A stretch of 46,973 bases of DNA from assembly GCA_023386795.1 (NCBI GenBank), contig JAEWJB010000016.1, positions 1-46,973 of the forward strand, given 5' to 3'. Position 1 is the first letter of the stretch; each line of letters begins with the position of its first letter. Below the pieces are notes generated by a model. It did no database searches, had not been told where the DNA came from, and saw nothing but the letters and a program-made list of their open reading frames with translations. The translations under genes were made by a program, and so were the position numbers. This document shows, piece after piece, positions 1 through 7,937 of this stretch. The stretch comes from Pseudomonadota bacterium (lineage in GTDB: Bacteria > Pseudomonadota > Gammaproteobacteria > Xanthomonadales > Xanthomonadaceae).

Positions 1-2
1 GC

Positions 3-290
3 CAGAATCTCTTCGCCGCTCACACCGGCATCACTCAGATTCAGCCCGTCGTTACCTACCAGCTCGGACATGGATGGGCGCTCAGCGCCGGGGACGCGCA
101 GTTCACGTTCGATTGGCATCGCGATGAATGGACGAACGTCCCGCTCGGAGTCCAGATCGGCGTGGTCCGGTCTGTCGGCAGGCAGCCGTTCCGCTTCTAC
201 GTCAATCCGCAGTGGAACTTCAAACACCTCACCGGTGCGGTGAAAGGGAAAGTCGTGTTCGGGATCACGCTGCTGGCGCCGGCCGGTTGA
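3..290 (+). CDS. C-terminal end of an outer-membrane beta-barrel / transporter-like protein (partial)
   Basis: This open frame enters from the left edge and ends at TGA 288-290, giving 95 residues. The visible part alternates polar and aromatic residues (QPVVTYQLG, FRFYVNPQWNF, VVFGITLLAPAG) as membrane beta-strands do, and it ends in a hydrophobic strand. It resembles the C-terminus of proteins often annotated as transporter or neuromedin U-like outer-membrane proteins in Proteobacteria. Base composition here looks slightly less GC-rich than downstream. The formylglycine-generating enzyme gene begins 68 bp further on in the same direction, so the two may be co-transcribed. Family placement is by eye and moderate; that it is a real coding end is well supported by the frame and codon pattern. 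Confidence 0.6.
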   Translation, partial: QNLFAAHTGITQIQPVVTYQLGHGWALSAGDAQFTFDWHRDEWTNVPLGVQIGVVRSVGRQPFRFYVNPQWNFKHLTGAVKGKVVFGITLLAPAG

Positions 291-358
291 ATCGCCGCGG
301 CGAGCACCGAGGCCACACCGCGAGACGACGCACTGGCTGTCGAAAGGACGAATCGACC

Positions 359-1351
359 ATGACTGATAGCGCGACGGCCGGGACCGCGACGGAGCCGGCC
401 CGGGGCAACCCGCCGGCGGAAGGTATGGTGTGGATTCCCGGAGGGACGTTCCGCATGGGCTCCGATCGTCATTACCCGGAGGAGGCGCCGGCGCACCGCG
501 TCTCGGTCGAGGGGTTCTGGATGGATCGGTACGCCGTCACCAATCGCGAATTCGGCACGTTCGTCGAGGCGACCGGCCATGTGACGCTGGCGGAGAGGCC
601 GGCCAATGCAGCAGATTACCCGGGTGCGAAGCCGGAGCTGCTCGTTCCATCCTCGGTCACGTTCCGAAAGCGCGCGGCGGCGGTCGACCTGCGCAATCGC
701 TACAACTGGTGGGTCTACACGCCGGGCGCCGACTGGCGGCATCCGCAGGGACCTCGCGGCTCGCTCGACGGTTTGTGGGACCACCCGGTCGTGCACGTGG
801 CGTTCGAGGATGTCGAAGCATACGCCGCATGGGCGGGAAAGGCGCTGCCGACCGAAGCCGAATGGGAGTTTGCCGCGCGTGGCGGCCTGGAGGCCGCCGA
901 GTTCGTCTGGGGCGACGAGTTCACGCCAGCCGGCAAGCCGCTGGCGAACACGTGGCAGGGGGAGTTTCCCTGGCAGAGCGTGCCGCGCGACGGCTACGAG
1001 CGCACCTCGCCGGTCGGATCCTTTCCGCCGAACGGCTACGGGCTCTACGACGTGATCGGCAACGTCTGGGAATGGACCTCCGACTGGTACCAGACGCACG
1101 ACCGCCTTCCGGGGAAGGCGTGCTGCACGCTGGAGAACCCGCGTGGCGGCAGCCGCGAGGACAGCGTGGATGCCCGTGCGGCCGGCCCGCGTATTCCGCG
1201 CCGGGTAATGAAGGGCGGCTCGCACGTCTGTGCGCCGAACTACTGCCGACGCTACCGGCCGGCCGCGCGCATGGCGCAGCCGATCGACACCGCCACCTGT
1301 CATGTCGGCTTCCGCTGCGTGGTGCGACAGGAGCCTGGCAATGCTCAATGA
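359..1351 (+). CDS. Formylglycine-generating enzyme (sulfatase-modifying factor, SUMF1/FGE family)
   Basis: A 330-residue protein of the FGE-sulfatase fold, which oxidises a cysteine of target sulfatases to the formylglycine catalytic residue. The family opening MVWIPGGTFRMGS lies near residues 22-34, the core has LPTEAEWEFAARGG and GNVWEWTSDWY, and the end has MKGGSHVCAPNYCRRYRP then VGFRCV. C291 and C296 match the two copper-binding active-site cysteines of true FGEs (human C336/C341), which many paralogues lack, so real FGE activity is likely. I chose ATG 359 because similarity starts just after it and an AAAGGA-like ribosome site precedes it; an upstream in-frame ATG at 128 would overlap the previous gene. 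No sulfatase is visible here; one may lie left of the window. The stop overlaps the next gene. Confidence 0.88.
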   Translation: MTDSATAGTATEPARGNPPAEGMVWIPGGTFRMGSDRHYPEEAPAHRVSVEGFWMDRYAVTNREFGTFVEATGHVTLAERPANAADYPGAKPELLVPSSVTFRKRAAAVDLRNRYNWWVYTPGADWRHPQGPRGSLDGLWDHPVVHVAFEDVEAYAAWAGKALPTEAEWEFAARGGLEAAEFVWGDEFTPAGKPLANTWQGEFPWQSVPRDGYERTSPVGSFPPNGYGLYDVIGNVWEWTSDWYQTHDRLPGKACCTLENPRGGSREDSVDARAAGPRIPRRVMKGGSHVCAPNYCRRYRPAARMAQPIDTATCHVGFRCVVRQEPGNAQ

Positions 1352-1772
1352 GTGGCTGCTGCGCGCCAGCGAACCGGTCATCGTCATCATCGACCTGATG
1401 GCGCTGGTCATCATCGTGATGGGCACGGTGATTTCCTTCGTCGCCGCGCTGAAGCTGTTCTTCGTCGGCGTGTTCCACCCGGAGGAGCGCGGCACGCGCG
1501 GCTACATCAAGGGCCATGCGCGACGCCTGCTGTGGATGGACTACGGGCGCTGGCTGGTTGCCGCGCTGACCTTCCAGCTTGCCGCCGACATCGTCGAATC
1601 GGCGATCGCACCCACCTGGGAAGCCATCGGGCAGCTCGGGGCGATCGCTGTCATCCGCACCTTCCTCAACTACTTCCTGGAACGCGACATGGAGGAGGTG
1701 CGCGAGCGCGAGCAGAGCCGCGCCGAGGCCGAGATCGCGCCGCTTTCCGATACGAGAGAGACCGCACCATGA
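1341..1772 (+). CDS. DUF1622-family inner-membrane protein
   Basis: A 143-residue membrane protein with hydrophobic segments near residues 13-36, 69-88 and 98-113 and a charged C-terminal tail rich in Glu and Arg. The central FFVGVFHPEERG...LLWMDYGRWLVAALTFQLAADI layout matches DUF1622, a small family of unknown function. ATG 1341 overlaps the end of the formylglycine-generating enzyme gene by 11 bp, and its TGA overlaps the next ATG (ATGA at 1769-1772), so the three genes are very probably translationally coupled. The function is unknown; the context suggests an envelope role linked to the neighbouring barrel protein. Family assignment is by recognition, without a search. Confidence 0.75.
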   Translation: MLNEWLLRASEPVIVIIDLMALVIIVMGTVISFVAALKLFFVGVFHPEERGTRGYIKGHARRLLWMDYGRWLVAALTFQLAADIVESAIAPTWEAIGQLGAIAVIRTFLNYFLERDMEEVREREQSRAEAEIAPLSDTRETAP

Positions 1773-2743
1773 AACGCCGCCCCGTTTCGTCTTGTTTCCG
1801 CCGCGCGTGGCTACCGCTGCTGTCGCTGGTCCCGGCGCTGGCCGCCACGCCGGCCACGGCCACCGAAGGCGCGTTGGGCCGCTCGCTGACTGGCGCGCAG
1901 ATCCAGGCGTATGCCGGCATCATTCCCCCCGAACCAGGGATGCAGTGGTCGCTGGGCTACCTGCATTACGACGGCAAGATCGGCGGTAGCCGCCCGGCGC
2001 CCATCGCCGGCCAGGTCTCGCTTGGCCTGCGCGCGAACATGGACCTGTGGTCGGCTACCGGCGTGTATATCTGGCCCACCGGCGAGGGGCGCTGGAACTT
2101 CGCCTCCATGGTGACGGCGCCCTACGTCATTCCCGATGTCACCGCCACGCTGGGTGTTGGCGCGCAGCAGCGCCGGGTGAGCGACAGTGCGTCGGACTGG
2201 TTCGACGCGTACTTTGCGCCGGTGATCGCCAGCTACCACATCAGCCAGGTGGAGCATGTCTCGCTTGGCCTGTATGTCTACGCGCCCACCGCCAAGTACG
2301 ACCCGAACCGCCTCGCCAATCCGGGCATGAACGTGTGGACGTTCTCGCCCAGCGTCGGCTACACGCAGTTGTTCCAGAAAGGCACGCTGGAGTTCAGCGT
2401 GCTCGGCGCGGTCGACTTCTACGACCGCAACGACGATACCGACTACAAGAACGCGCCGGTATGGCGCCTGGATTCGATGCTGGTCAAGCGCACCCCCAGC
2501 GGCTGGGGATTCGGCGCGGTCGGCGGCTGGATCCAGCAACTGGGCGATGACGACGGCCCCACCGCCGACCGGCTCAATGGCTTCAGGGGCCGTTCGTTCG
2601 GCCTGGGCCCGGTGTTCACCTACGGAAAGAAGTGGTCGGGCGGAGAACACCTGGACCTGAGCGTGCGTTACATCTCCGAGTTCAGCGTCAAGAACCGCTT
2701 CGAAGGCAATCCGCTGCTCGTCACGGCCAGCTTCGGCTTCTGA
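1769..2743 (+). CDS. Outer-membrane beta-barrel protein, SphA / MetA-pathway phenol-degradation type
   Basis: A 324-residue exported protein. The N-terminus MKRRPVSSCFRRAW then a hydrophobic stretch ending ALAATPATA looks like a cleavable signal peptide (cut near residue 31). The mature part has IPPEPGMQWSLGYLHYDG, VSLGLRANMDLWS, YVIPDVTATLGVG and a terminal strand LLVTASFGF ending in Phe, all typical of the MetA-pathway phenol-degradation/SphA outer-membrane family. Members are usually annotated as transporters with unproven substrates. It overlaps the DUF1622 gene by 4 bp, so the FGE, DUF1622 and this gene form one probable transcript. The ligand is unknown. Confidence 0.75.
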   Translation: MKRRPVSSCFRRAWLPLLSLVPALAATPATATEGALGRSLTGAQIQAYAGIIPPEPGMQWSLGYLHYDGKIGGSRPAPIAGQVSLGLRANMDLWSATGVYIWPTGEGRWNFASMVTAPYVIPDVTATLGVGAQQRRVSDSASDWFDAYFAPVIASYHISQVEHVSLGLYVYAPTAKYDPNRLANPGMNVWTFSPSVGYTQLFQKGTLEFSVLGAVDFYDRNDDTDYKNAPVWRLDSMLVKRTPSGWGFGAVGGWIQQLGDDDGPTADRLNGFRGRSFGLGPVFTYGKKWSGGEHLDLSVRYISEFSVKNRFEGNPLLVTASFGF

Positions 2744-2800
2744 TCGTCCCGCCGGCGTGGCCGGCGTCCTTGTCGTTCCGTCCCGCTACAGGAGATCGCC

Positions 2801-3352
2801 ATGAAAACCCGTGTGTTCCTCGCCGGCCTCGTGCTGCTCGCGCTGGCGGCCTGCGCATCCTCGCCCACGGTCAAGACCGATCACGACCCGTCGGTCGACT
2901 TCTCCAAGTACCGTACCTACACCTGGGGCATGAAGCCGCAAGCCGGTTCTCCATTGGTGCAGCAGCGCATCGTCGACGGTATCGCCGCACGCTTGCAGGC
3001 GCGCGGCTGGCGCGAAGCACCGAACGGCCAGGTCACGCTGGCAGCGCACATCGTCACCTCGCAGAAGCAGACGCTCGACACGTTCTATACCGGCACCGGC
3101 ATGGGCGGCTGGGGTTGGCGCGGCGGCTGGGGCGGTGGCATGGCGATGGGCAGCGCGCAGACCACCGTGCGGACCTATGACGTCGGCACGCTGGTGGTGG
3201 ACATGTTCGATACGTCCACCCAGCAGGCGATCTGGCGTGGCACCGCCAGCGGCACCGTGCCAAGTTCGCCGGAGCGGGTGAACGCCGCCGTCGAGGCGGG
3301 ACTGGACAAGATGTTCACCGGCTTTCCGCCGGGCGCTGCAGCGGCCAAGTGA
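2801..3352 (+). CDS. DUF4136 lipoprotein
   Basis: A 183-residue lipoprotein. A lysine/arginine start and hydrophobic segment end in lipobox L15-A-A-C18, so Cys18 should be lipidated. The mature protein begins with VDFSKYRTYTWG, typical of DUF4136, and has a Gly/Trp/Met-rich stretch near residues 98-118 that is probably flexible. The end returns to the family's DMFDTSTQQAIWRG pattern. ATG 2801 is preceded by an AGGAGAT ribosome-binding site. It probably starts a separate unit from the upstream barrel gene (57-bp gap). A GC-rich hairpin without a T-tract follows at 3369-3407. The function is unknown beyond being an envelope lipoprotein. Confidence 0.85.
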   Translation: MKTRVFLAGLVLLALAACASSPTVKTDHDPSVDFSKYRTYTWGMKPQAGSPLVQQRIVDGIAARLQARGWREAPNGQVTLAAHIVTSQKQTLDTFYTGTGMGGWGWRGGWGGGMAMGSAQTTVRTYDVGTLVVDMFDTSTQQAIWRGTASGTVPSSPERVNAAVEAGLDKMFTGFPPGAAAAK

Positions 3353-3368
3353 GTCCTGGCATGTCGTG

Positions 3369-3407
3369 AGGCATCGCCGCGCCCGCTGGGCGAGCGGGGC
3401 GATGCCT
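3369..3407. terminator. GC-rich hairpin after the DUF4136 gene
   Basis: A perfect 10-bp stem (AGGCATCGCC at 3369-3378 with GGCGATGCCT at 3398-3407) encloses a second stem (CCGCT at 3383-3387 with AGCGG at 3393-3397). There is no T-tract, so it is a candidate 3'-end stabiliser or factor-assisted terminator rather than a standard intrinsic terminator. Confidence 0.4.
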
Positions 3408-3501
3408 GCGCGTACCCCACCCGGCCGCGCGCTCGGAAGTGCGCACTGCCATCTCCCGCCGCCGTCTGCGCAGTGCCAAGAGATAACCCCGGAGATATCC
3501 G

Positions 3502-5793
3502 ATGCGCATGTGGCAGGCAGTCGTGTTGCCCTGTTGCCGGCGCTGGCTGTGGCTGGCGTTGTGCCTGCCGTGGCCCGCGCTGGCGCAGCAGCCGGCGCCC
3601 ACGCCGCCGCCCGATACCTTCGCGGGGCTCGATGGCCACCAGTGCGGCGAACGCGCACCGGGTGACACGCGCCCGCGCATCGGCCTCGCGCTGGGTGGCG
3701 GCGGCGCACGCGGCATCGCGCATGTGCGTGTGCTCAGGAAGCTGGAAGAACTGCATATCCCGGTGGACTGCATCGCCGGCACCAGCGCCGGCGCGCTGGT
3801 AGGCGCGCTGTATGCCGCCGGACGCAGCCCGCAGCAGATCGAGGACGTAGTGCTTTCCACCGACTGGAAGGCGACGTTCTCCGATACCTTGCCGCGCCGC
3901 GACCGCACGCTGCGCCGCAAGAGCGACGACTACACGCGGCTGGCCCCCATCGGCGTGGGCTTCGGCGGCGACAGCGGCGGCGTGCGCCTGGCTGCCGGCA
4001 TCAGCCAGGGCCAGCGATTGATCGCCGTGTTCGAGAACGCCACCGGCGGCGGCCGGGTGGATGGCGACTTCAACCGCCTGCCGATCCCCTTCCGCGCGGT
4101 CGCCACCGACATCAACACCGGCCAGGCGGTCGCGATCGGGCAGGGCAGCCTGGCGATGGCCATGCGCGCGAGCATGTCGCTGCCGGGCATCATGCATCCG
4201 GTCAATCTCGACGGCCGCGTGTTGCTCGATGGCGGCATCGCCAACCAGATCCCCATCGACGTGGTGCGCGCGATGGGCGCCGAACGGATCATCGCGGTCG
4301 ATGTCGGGACACCCCTGCGCGTGCTGGGCAGCGATGCCAGCGTGCTCGACGTGGTGGACCAGATGAGCGGCTTCCTCACCGTGGGCAGTGCGCAGCGCCA
4401 GCTCGCCACGCTGGGGTCGCAAGACATGGTGATCCGTCCCGACCTGAGCGGCCGCGTGGCCACCGGCGAATTCGACAAGGCGGCGCTGGCGCTGGAAATC
4501 GGCCAGGCCGCGGCCGATGCCGCCGCGCCCCAGCTGCGCCGCTACAGCGTGGACGAAGCGGCGTACGCGGCATTCCGCCAGCAACAGCGCAGCCACCTGC
4601 CACCCGCACCCACCGTGGAGTTCGTGCGGCTGGTCAACGACACCGGCTACTCGGACAAGGTGTTGATGGATTACCTGCCGCTGAAGGTGGGTGAGCCACT
4701 GGATGCGGAGGCGCTGCAGGAAGGCATCCTGCACGCCTACGGCCTGGGCACGATGTCGAGCATCACCTACGACGTGGTGCGCGAGGACGAACGCACCGGC
4801 GTGGTGGTCACCGCGCATCCCAAGCCCAACGGCCCGGCGTACTTCGAGGCCGGCATGACGATCAGCAACGACCTGGAAGGCGACCACGAGGCCAATCTGC
4901 GCGCGGGGCTGCGCTTCTCGCCGATCTCCCCGAACGGCGCGGAGGCACGCGTCACCGCGCAGATCGGCAGCGAGCCGGGCCTGACCGGCGAGTACTACGC
5001 ACCGCTCGACCCGGCCAACCGCTATGCCTTCAGCGCCGCCGGCGGCTTCCAGACCAGCAGCTTCAACATCTTCGACGCGGACGGCTACCGCATCGAGCGC
5101 GACCGCGTGCAACGTTATGGCGCCACGGCCAGCATTGCGCGCAACTTCGGCGAGGTCGCCAGCCTGGGTATCGGCCTGGAGCGGTATGCAGGCGATGCGC
5201 GCGCCATCATCGGCACGCCGCCGCAGGACAAGCGCTACTTCCAGCAGGGCGCGTGGCTGGCGCAGTTCACCTGGGACGATATCGACAGCGTGTTCTTCCC
5301 GCGGGACGGCGTGCTCGGCCGCGTCGGCGTACGCAGCTCGCAGACGTGGCTGGGCGCGGACGAATCCTTCGACCAGGGGGATCTCGATCTCGTTGGCGCG
5401 CGCAGCTTCGGCCCGCATGCAGTGCAGCTGGGCCTGCGCTACCACGTCACCTTTTCCGGCGAGGCACCGCCGGAGAGCCTGTACCGGCTGGGCGGTCGGT
5501 GGCGGCTGGCCGGCTTCCAGAGCAACGAACTCACCGGGCAGGACTACGCGCTGGGCTTCGTCGGCTACACCTACGAGCTTGGCCGCGTGCTGGGGCGCTC
5601 GGCACAGGTGGGCGGCACGCTGGAATACGGCAACGCCTGGCGCAAGCGCAGCGACATGAGCCTGGCCGATGGCATCGTCAATGGCAGCCTCTTCATCGGC
5701 TTCGATTCGTGGATCGGCCCGCTGATCTTCGGCATGGGCATGCGCGAAGGAGGGCATCGGGTGGTCTTCATCGAACTGGGCCAATCGCTGTAG
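3502..5793 (+). CDS. Patatin-like phospholipase with POTRA and surface-antigen barrel (PlpD-like, type Vd autotransporter)
   Basis: A 763-residue exported protein. A signal peptide ends near ALA-Q at residue 29. A patatin domain follows (about 58-320): oxyanion GGGGARG at 65-71, nucleophile G-T-S95-A-G and the catalytic D243-G-G of the Ser-Asp dyad. A POTRA-like segment starts near TVEFVRLVNDTGYSDKVL (about 370-440), and from about 440 a beta-barrel of the bacterial surface antigen type runs to the end, with GRVGVRSS and a last strand GGHRVVFIELGQSL. This order matches PlpD of Pseudomonas, in which a barrel exports the lipase. Activity is likely phospholipase A; whether the patatin domain is released from the cell surface is an inference. 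It sits alone between a lipoprotein and a permease. Confidence 0.9.
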   Translation: MRMWQAVVLPCCRRWLWLALCLPWPALAQQPAPTPPPDTFAGLDGHQCGERAPGDTRPRIGLALGGGGARGIAHVRVLRKLEELHIPVDCIAGTSAGALVGALYAAGRSPQQIEDVVLSTDWKATFSDTLPRRDRTLRRKSDDYTRLAPIGVGFGGDSGGVRLAAGISQGQRLIAVFENATGGGRVDGDFNRLPIPFRAVATDINTGQAVAIGQGSLAMAMRASMSLPGIMHPVNLDGRVLLDGGIANQIPIDVVRAMGAERIIAVDVGTPLRVLGSDASVLDVVDQMSGFLTVGSAQRQLATLGSQDMVIRPDLSGRVATGEFDKAALALEIGQAAADAAAPQLRRYSVDEAAYAAFRQQQRSHLPPAPTVEFVRLVNDTGYSDKVLMDYLPLKVGEPLDAEALQEGILHAYGLGTMSSITYDVVREDERTGVVVTAHPKPNGPAYFEAGMTISNDLEGDHEANLRAGLRFSPISPNGAEARVTAQIGSEPGLTGEYYAPLDPANRYAFSAAGGFQTSSFNIFDADGYRIERDRVQRYGATASIARNFGEVASLGIGLERYAGDARAIIGTPPQDKRYFQQGAWLAQFTWDDIDSVFFPRDGVLGRVGVRSSQTWLGADESFDQGDLDLVGARSFGPHAVQLGLRYHVTFSGEAPPESLYRLGGRWRLAGFQSNELTGQDYALGFVGYTYELGRVLGRSAQVGGTLEYGNAWRKRSDMSLADGIVNGSLFIGFDSWIGPLIFGMGMREGGHRVVFIELGQSL

Positions 5794-5859
5794 GGTCGCG
5801 TGCACGCCTTCGCGTTGCCTGATCGGCTAAGGTGGCCGCGGGCTTGAACCGGGCAGGGC

Positions 5860-7674
5860 ATGGAGTCGCAGCAGATCGTTTTCCTCGTGATCCTCGCGGT
5901 GACGCTGGTGTTGTTCATCAGCGGGCGGCTGCGCGTGGACCTCGTCGCACTGCTGTCCACGCTGGCGCTGACGCTGGCCGGCATCCTCAAGCCGGCGCAG
6001 GCGCTGTCCGGTTTTTCGAGCGAACCTGCGATCATCGTCGCGGCCGTGTTCGTGCTCTCGGCGGGCTTGTCGGCCACCGGCATCACCGACCGCATCGGCG
6101 CGGCGATCGGTCGGGCGGCGGGCGGCCGCGAATGGCGCGCCATCGCCGTCACCATGCCGGCCACCGCGGCGATGGCCGCGTTCTCCCACCACCTGATGAT
6201 CACCGCGATGATGCTGCCGGTGATGATGCGCCTGGCACGCGAACAGCAGCTGGCCGCTTCCCGGCTGCTGATGCCGATGTCGTTGGCGGCCTCGCTGGGC
6301 ACCACGTTGACGTTGATCAGCGCCCCGGCGTTCCTGCTCGCCAATGATCTGCTCGCGCGGGCCGGCCAGCCGCGCCTGGACCTGTTCGCCATCACGCCCA
6401 TCGGCGTCGTGCTGGTACTGGTGGGCATGCTCTACATGCTCGCCGGTCGCTGGCTGCTGCCCAAGCGGCAGGGCGAGGAAGACAACGGCGACTACCTGCG
6501 CCTGGAGCGCTACTACACCGAGTTGCTGGTCGAAGAGGATTCGCCGTGGTCCGGCCGCACGCTCGGCGAGTTCGAGGAAGCCTTCCACGAGCGCCTCCAG
6601 GTCGCCGACTGGCTGCGCCACGGCGTGCGCCGCCGTCACGACGCGGGCGGCACCCTGCGTGCCGGCGACGTGCTGCTGGTGCGCGCCTCGCCGGATGAAA
6701 TCGCCTCGGTGCGCGACGAGCCCGGCCTCACCCTGCACGCGGTGGCCAAGTACGGCGAGAAGCCCGCCGAGGGCCACCCGGCGGAATCCTTCGGCGAGGA
6801 GCAGCTGGTGCAGGCGGTGGTGGCACCGCATTCGGAGTTCGTCGGGCGCAGCGTGTCGGGCATCGATTTCCTGCACCGCCTCGGCGTGGTCGTGGTCGGC
6901 CTGTGGCGCAAGCAGGGCTGGTTGCACGGCGAGCTGTCCGAAGTGCGCCTGGAGGAGGGCGACCTGCTGGTGCTGTGGGGCAGCCAGCACAAGTTCCAGC
7001 AGCTTTCCGACCACCGCGGCTTCCTGATGCTGATGCCGTTCGAAGCGCAGCGCAGCCGTCGCCGTCGCTGGCCGGTGGCGTTGGGCATCATGCTGGCCTC
7101 GATCGTGGCCGCCGCCACCGAATGGCTGCCGCCGCAGATCGCCTTCCTCGCCGGTGCGGTGGCGATGGTGCTTTCGCGCTGCGTTACCCTCGAGCGTGCG
7201 TACGAGGAGATCGACGTGCGCATCTACGTGATGATTGCCGGCGTGATCCCCCTGGGCATCGCGATGGACCAGACCGGTACTGCGCAACGCATGGCCGACC
7301 TGCTGCTGGCGCATGTCCACGGCCTCTCGCCGCTGACCCTGCTGCTGGTGATGTTCAGCGCCGCCGCGCTGCTCACCCAGATCCTGTCCGACGCGGCCAC
7401 CACTGTCCTGCTCACTCCCATCGCCCTGGCGGTCGCCGAGGGCCTGCACTTGCCGCCGGTGCCGTTCGTGATCTGCACCGCGATGGGTGCGGTCGCCTCT
7501 TTCCTCACCCCCATCGGCCACCACGGCAACCTGCTGATCCTCAACCCCGGCCAGTACCGGTTCGCCGACTTCCTCAAGGTCGGGGTGCCGCTCACCGCGC
7601 TGATCGGGTGGGCGGCGGCCTGGACCGCCCGCTGGCTCTGGCTCGGCGGCCCGTTGTGGCCGTTCGGCGGGTGA
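5860..7674 (+). CDS. SLC13-type (DASS) permease with central TrkA-C domains
   Basis: A 604-residue inner-membrane protein. The first half (about 1-195) is hydrophobic helices with MPATAAMAAFSHHLMITAMMLPV and SLGTTLTLISAPAFLLAN, resembling a divalent-anion:sodium symporter domain. A soluble region (about 205-385) holds two TrkA-C/RCK_C-like segments, seen as LRAGDVLLVRASPDEI and LEEGDLLVLWGSQHKFQQL. A second helix set (about 395-600) has TQILSDAATTVLLTPIALAVAEG and SFLTPIGHHGNLLI. This half-RCK-RCK-half layout is common in bacterial SLC13 permeases, where the RCK part is regulatory. The substrate cannot be told from sequence; sulfate, dicarboxylates or other anions are possible. ATG 5860 lies 66 bp after the patatin gene. 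Confidence 0.82.
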   Translation: MESQQIVFLVILAVTLVLFISGRLRVDLVALLSTLALTLAGILKPAQALSGFSSEPAIIVAAVFVLSAGLSATGITDRIGAAIGRAAGGREWRAIAVTMPATAAMAAFSHHLMITAMMLPVMMRLAREQQLAASRLLMPMSLAASLGTTLTLISAPAFLLANDLLARAGQPRLDLFAITPIGVVLVLVGMLYMLAGRWLLPKRQGEEDNGDYLRLERYYTELLVEEDSPWSGRTLGEFEEAFHERLQVADWLRHGVRRRHDAGGTLRAGDVLLVRASPDEIASVRDEPGLTLHAVAKYGEKPAEGHPAESFGEEQLVQAVVAPHSEFVGRSVSGIDFLHRLGVVVVGLWRKQGWLHGELSEVRLEEGDLLVLWGSQHKFQQLSDHRGFLMLMPFEAQRSRRRRWPVALGIMLASIVAAATEWLPPQIAFLAGAVAMVLSRCVTLERAYEEIDVRIYVMIAGVIPLGIAMDQTGTAQRMADLLLAHVHGLSPLTLLLVMFSAAALLTQILSDAATTVLLTPIALAVAEGLHLPPVPFVICTAMGAVASFLTPIGHHGNLLILNPGQYRFADFLKVGVPLTALIGWAAAWTARWLWLGGPLWPFGG

Positions 7675-7937
7675 TCCGCCCCTGCCCGCCCGCGCCTATT
7701 CACGTTGGGCCACCGTTGGGCAAAACCGGCGTAGTCTGCCGCCCGGGGAAGCCACCTGAACGGGGAGGGCGCAGGCGGCCCCACAGTGATGACCTAACAT
7801 GGGCGGCGATGACCGTCGCGGCCGAGGAGTGCTTGTGTTCGTAGTTGGGAAAGCGGTGTGTGGCCTCCGCCGGACGCGCCGCATCGGCAGCGCCGTGGAA
7901 ATCCAGCCGGGGCGGGGCGCCGCCCGGGCCGTCTGAC

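Noticed and set aside
128..358. N-terminal extension of the formylglycine-generating enzyme to ATG 128
   Set aside because: The extension overlaps the upstream barrel gene in another frame, lacks family similarity and a ribosome site; ATG 359 fits.
7735..7937. Possible riboswitch-like GC-rich leader before opgH (CGGGGAAGCC, GGGGAGGGCGC)
   Set aside because: It vaguely recalls cobalamin-riboswitch fragments, but the required conserved boxes are missing and opgH is not a B12 gene.
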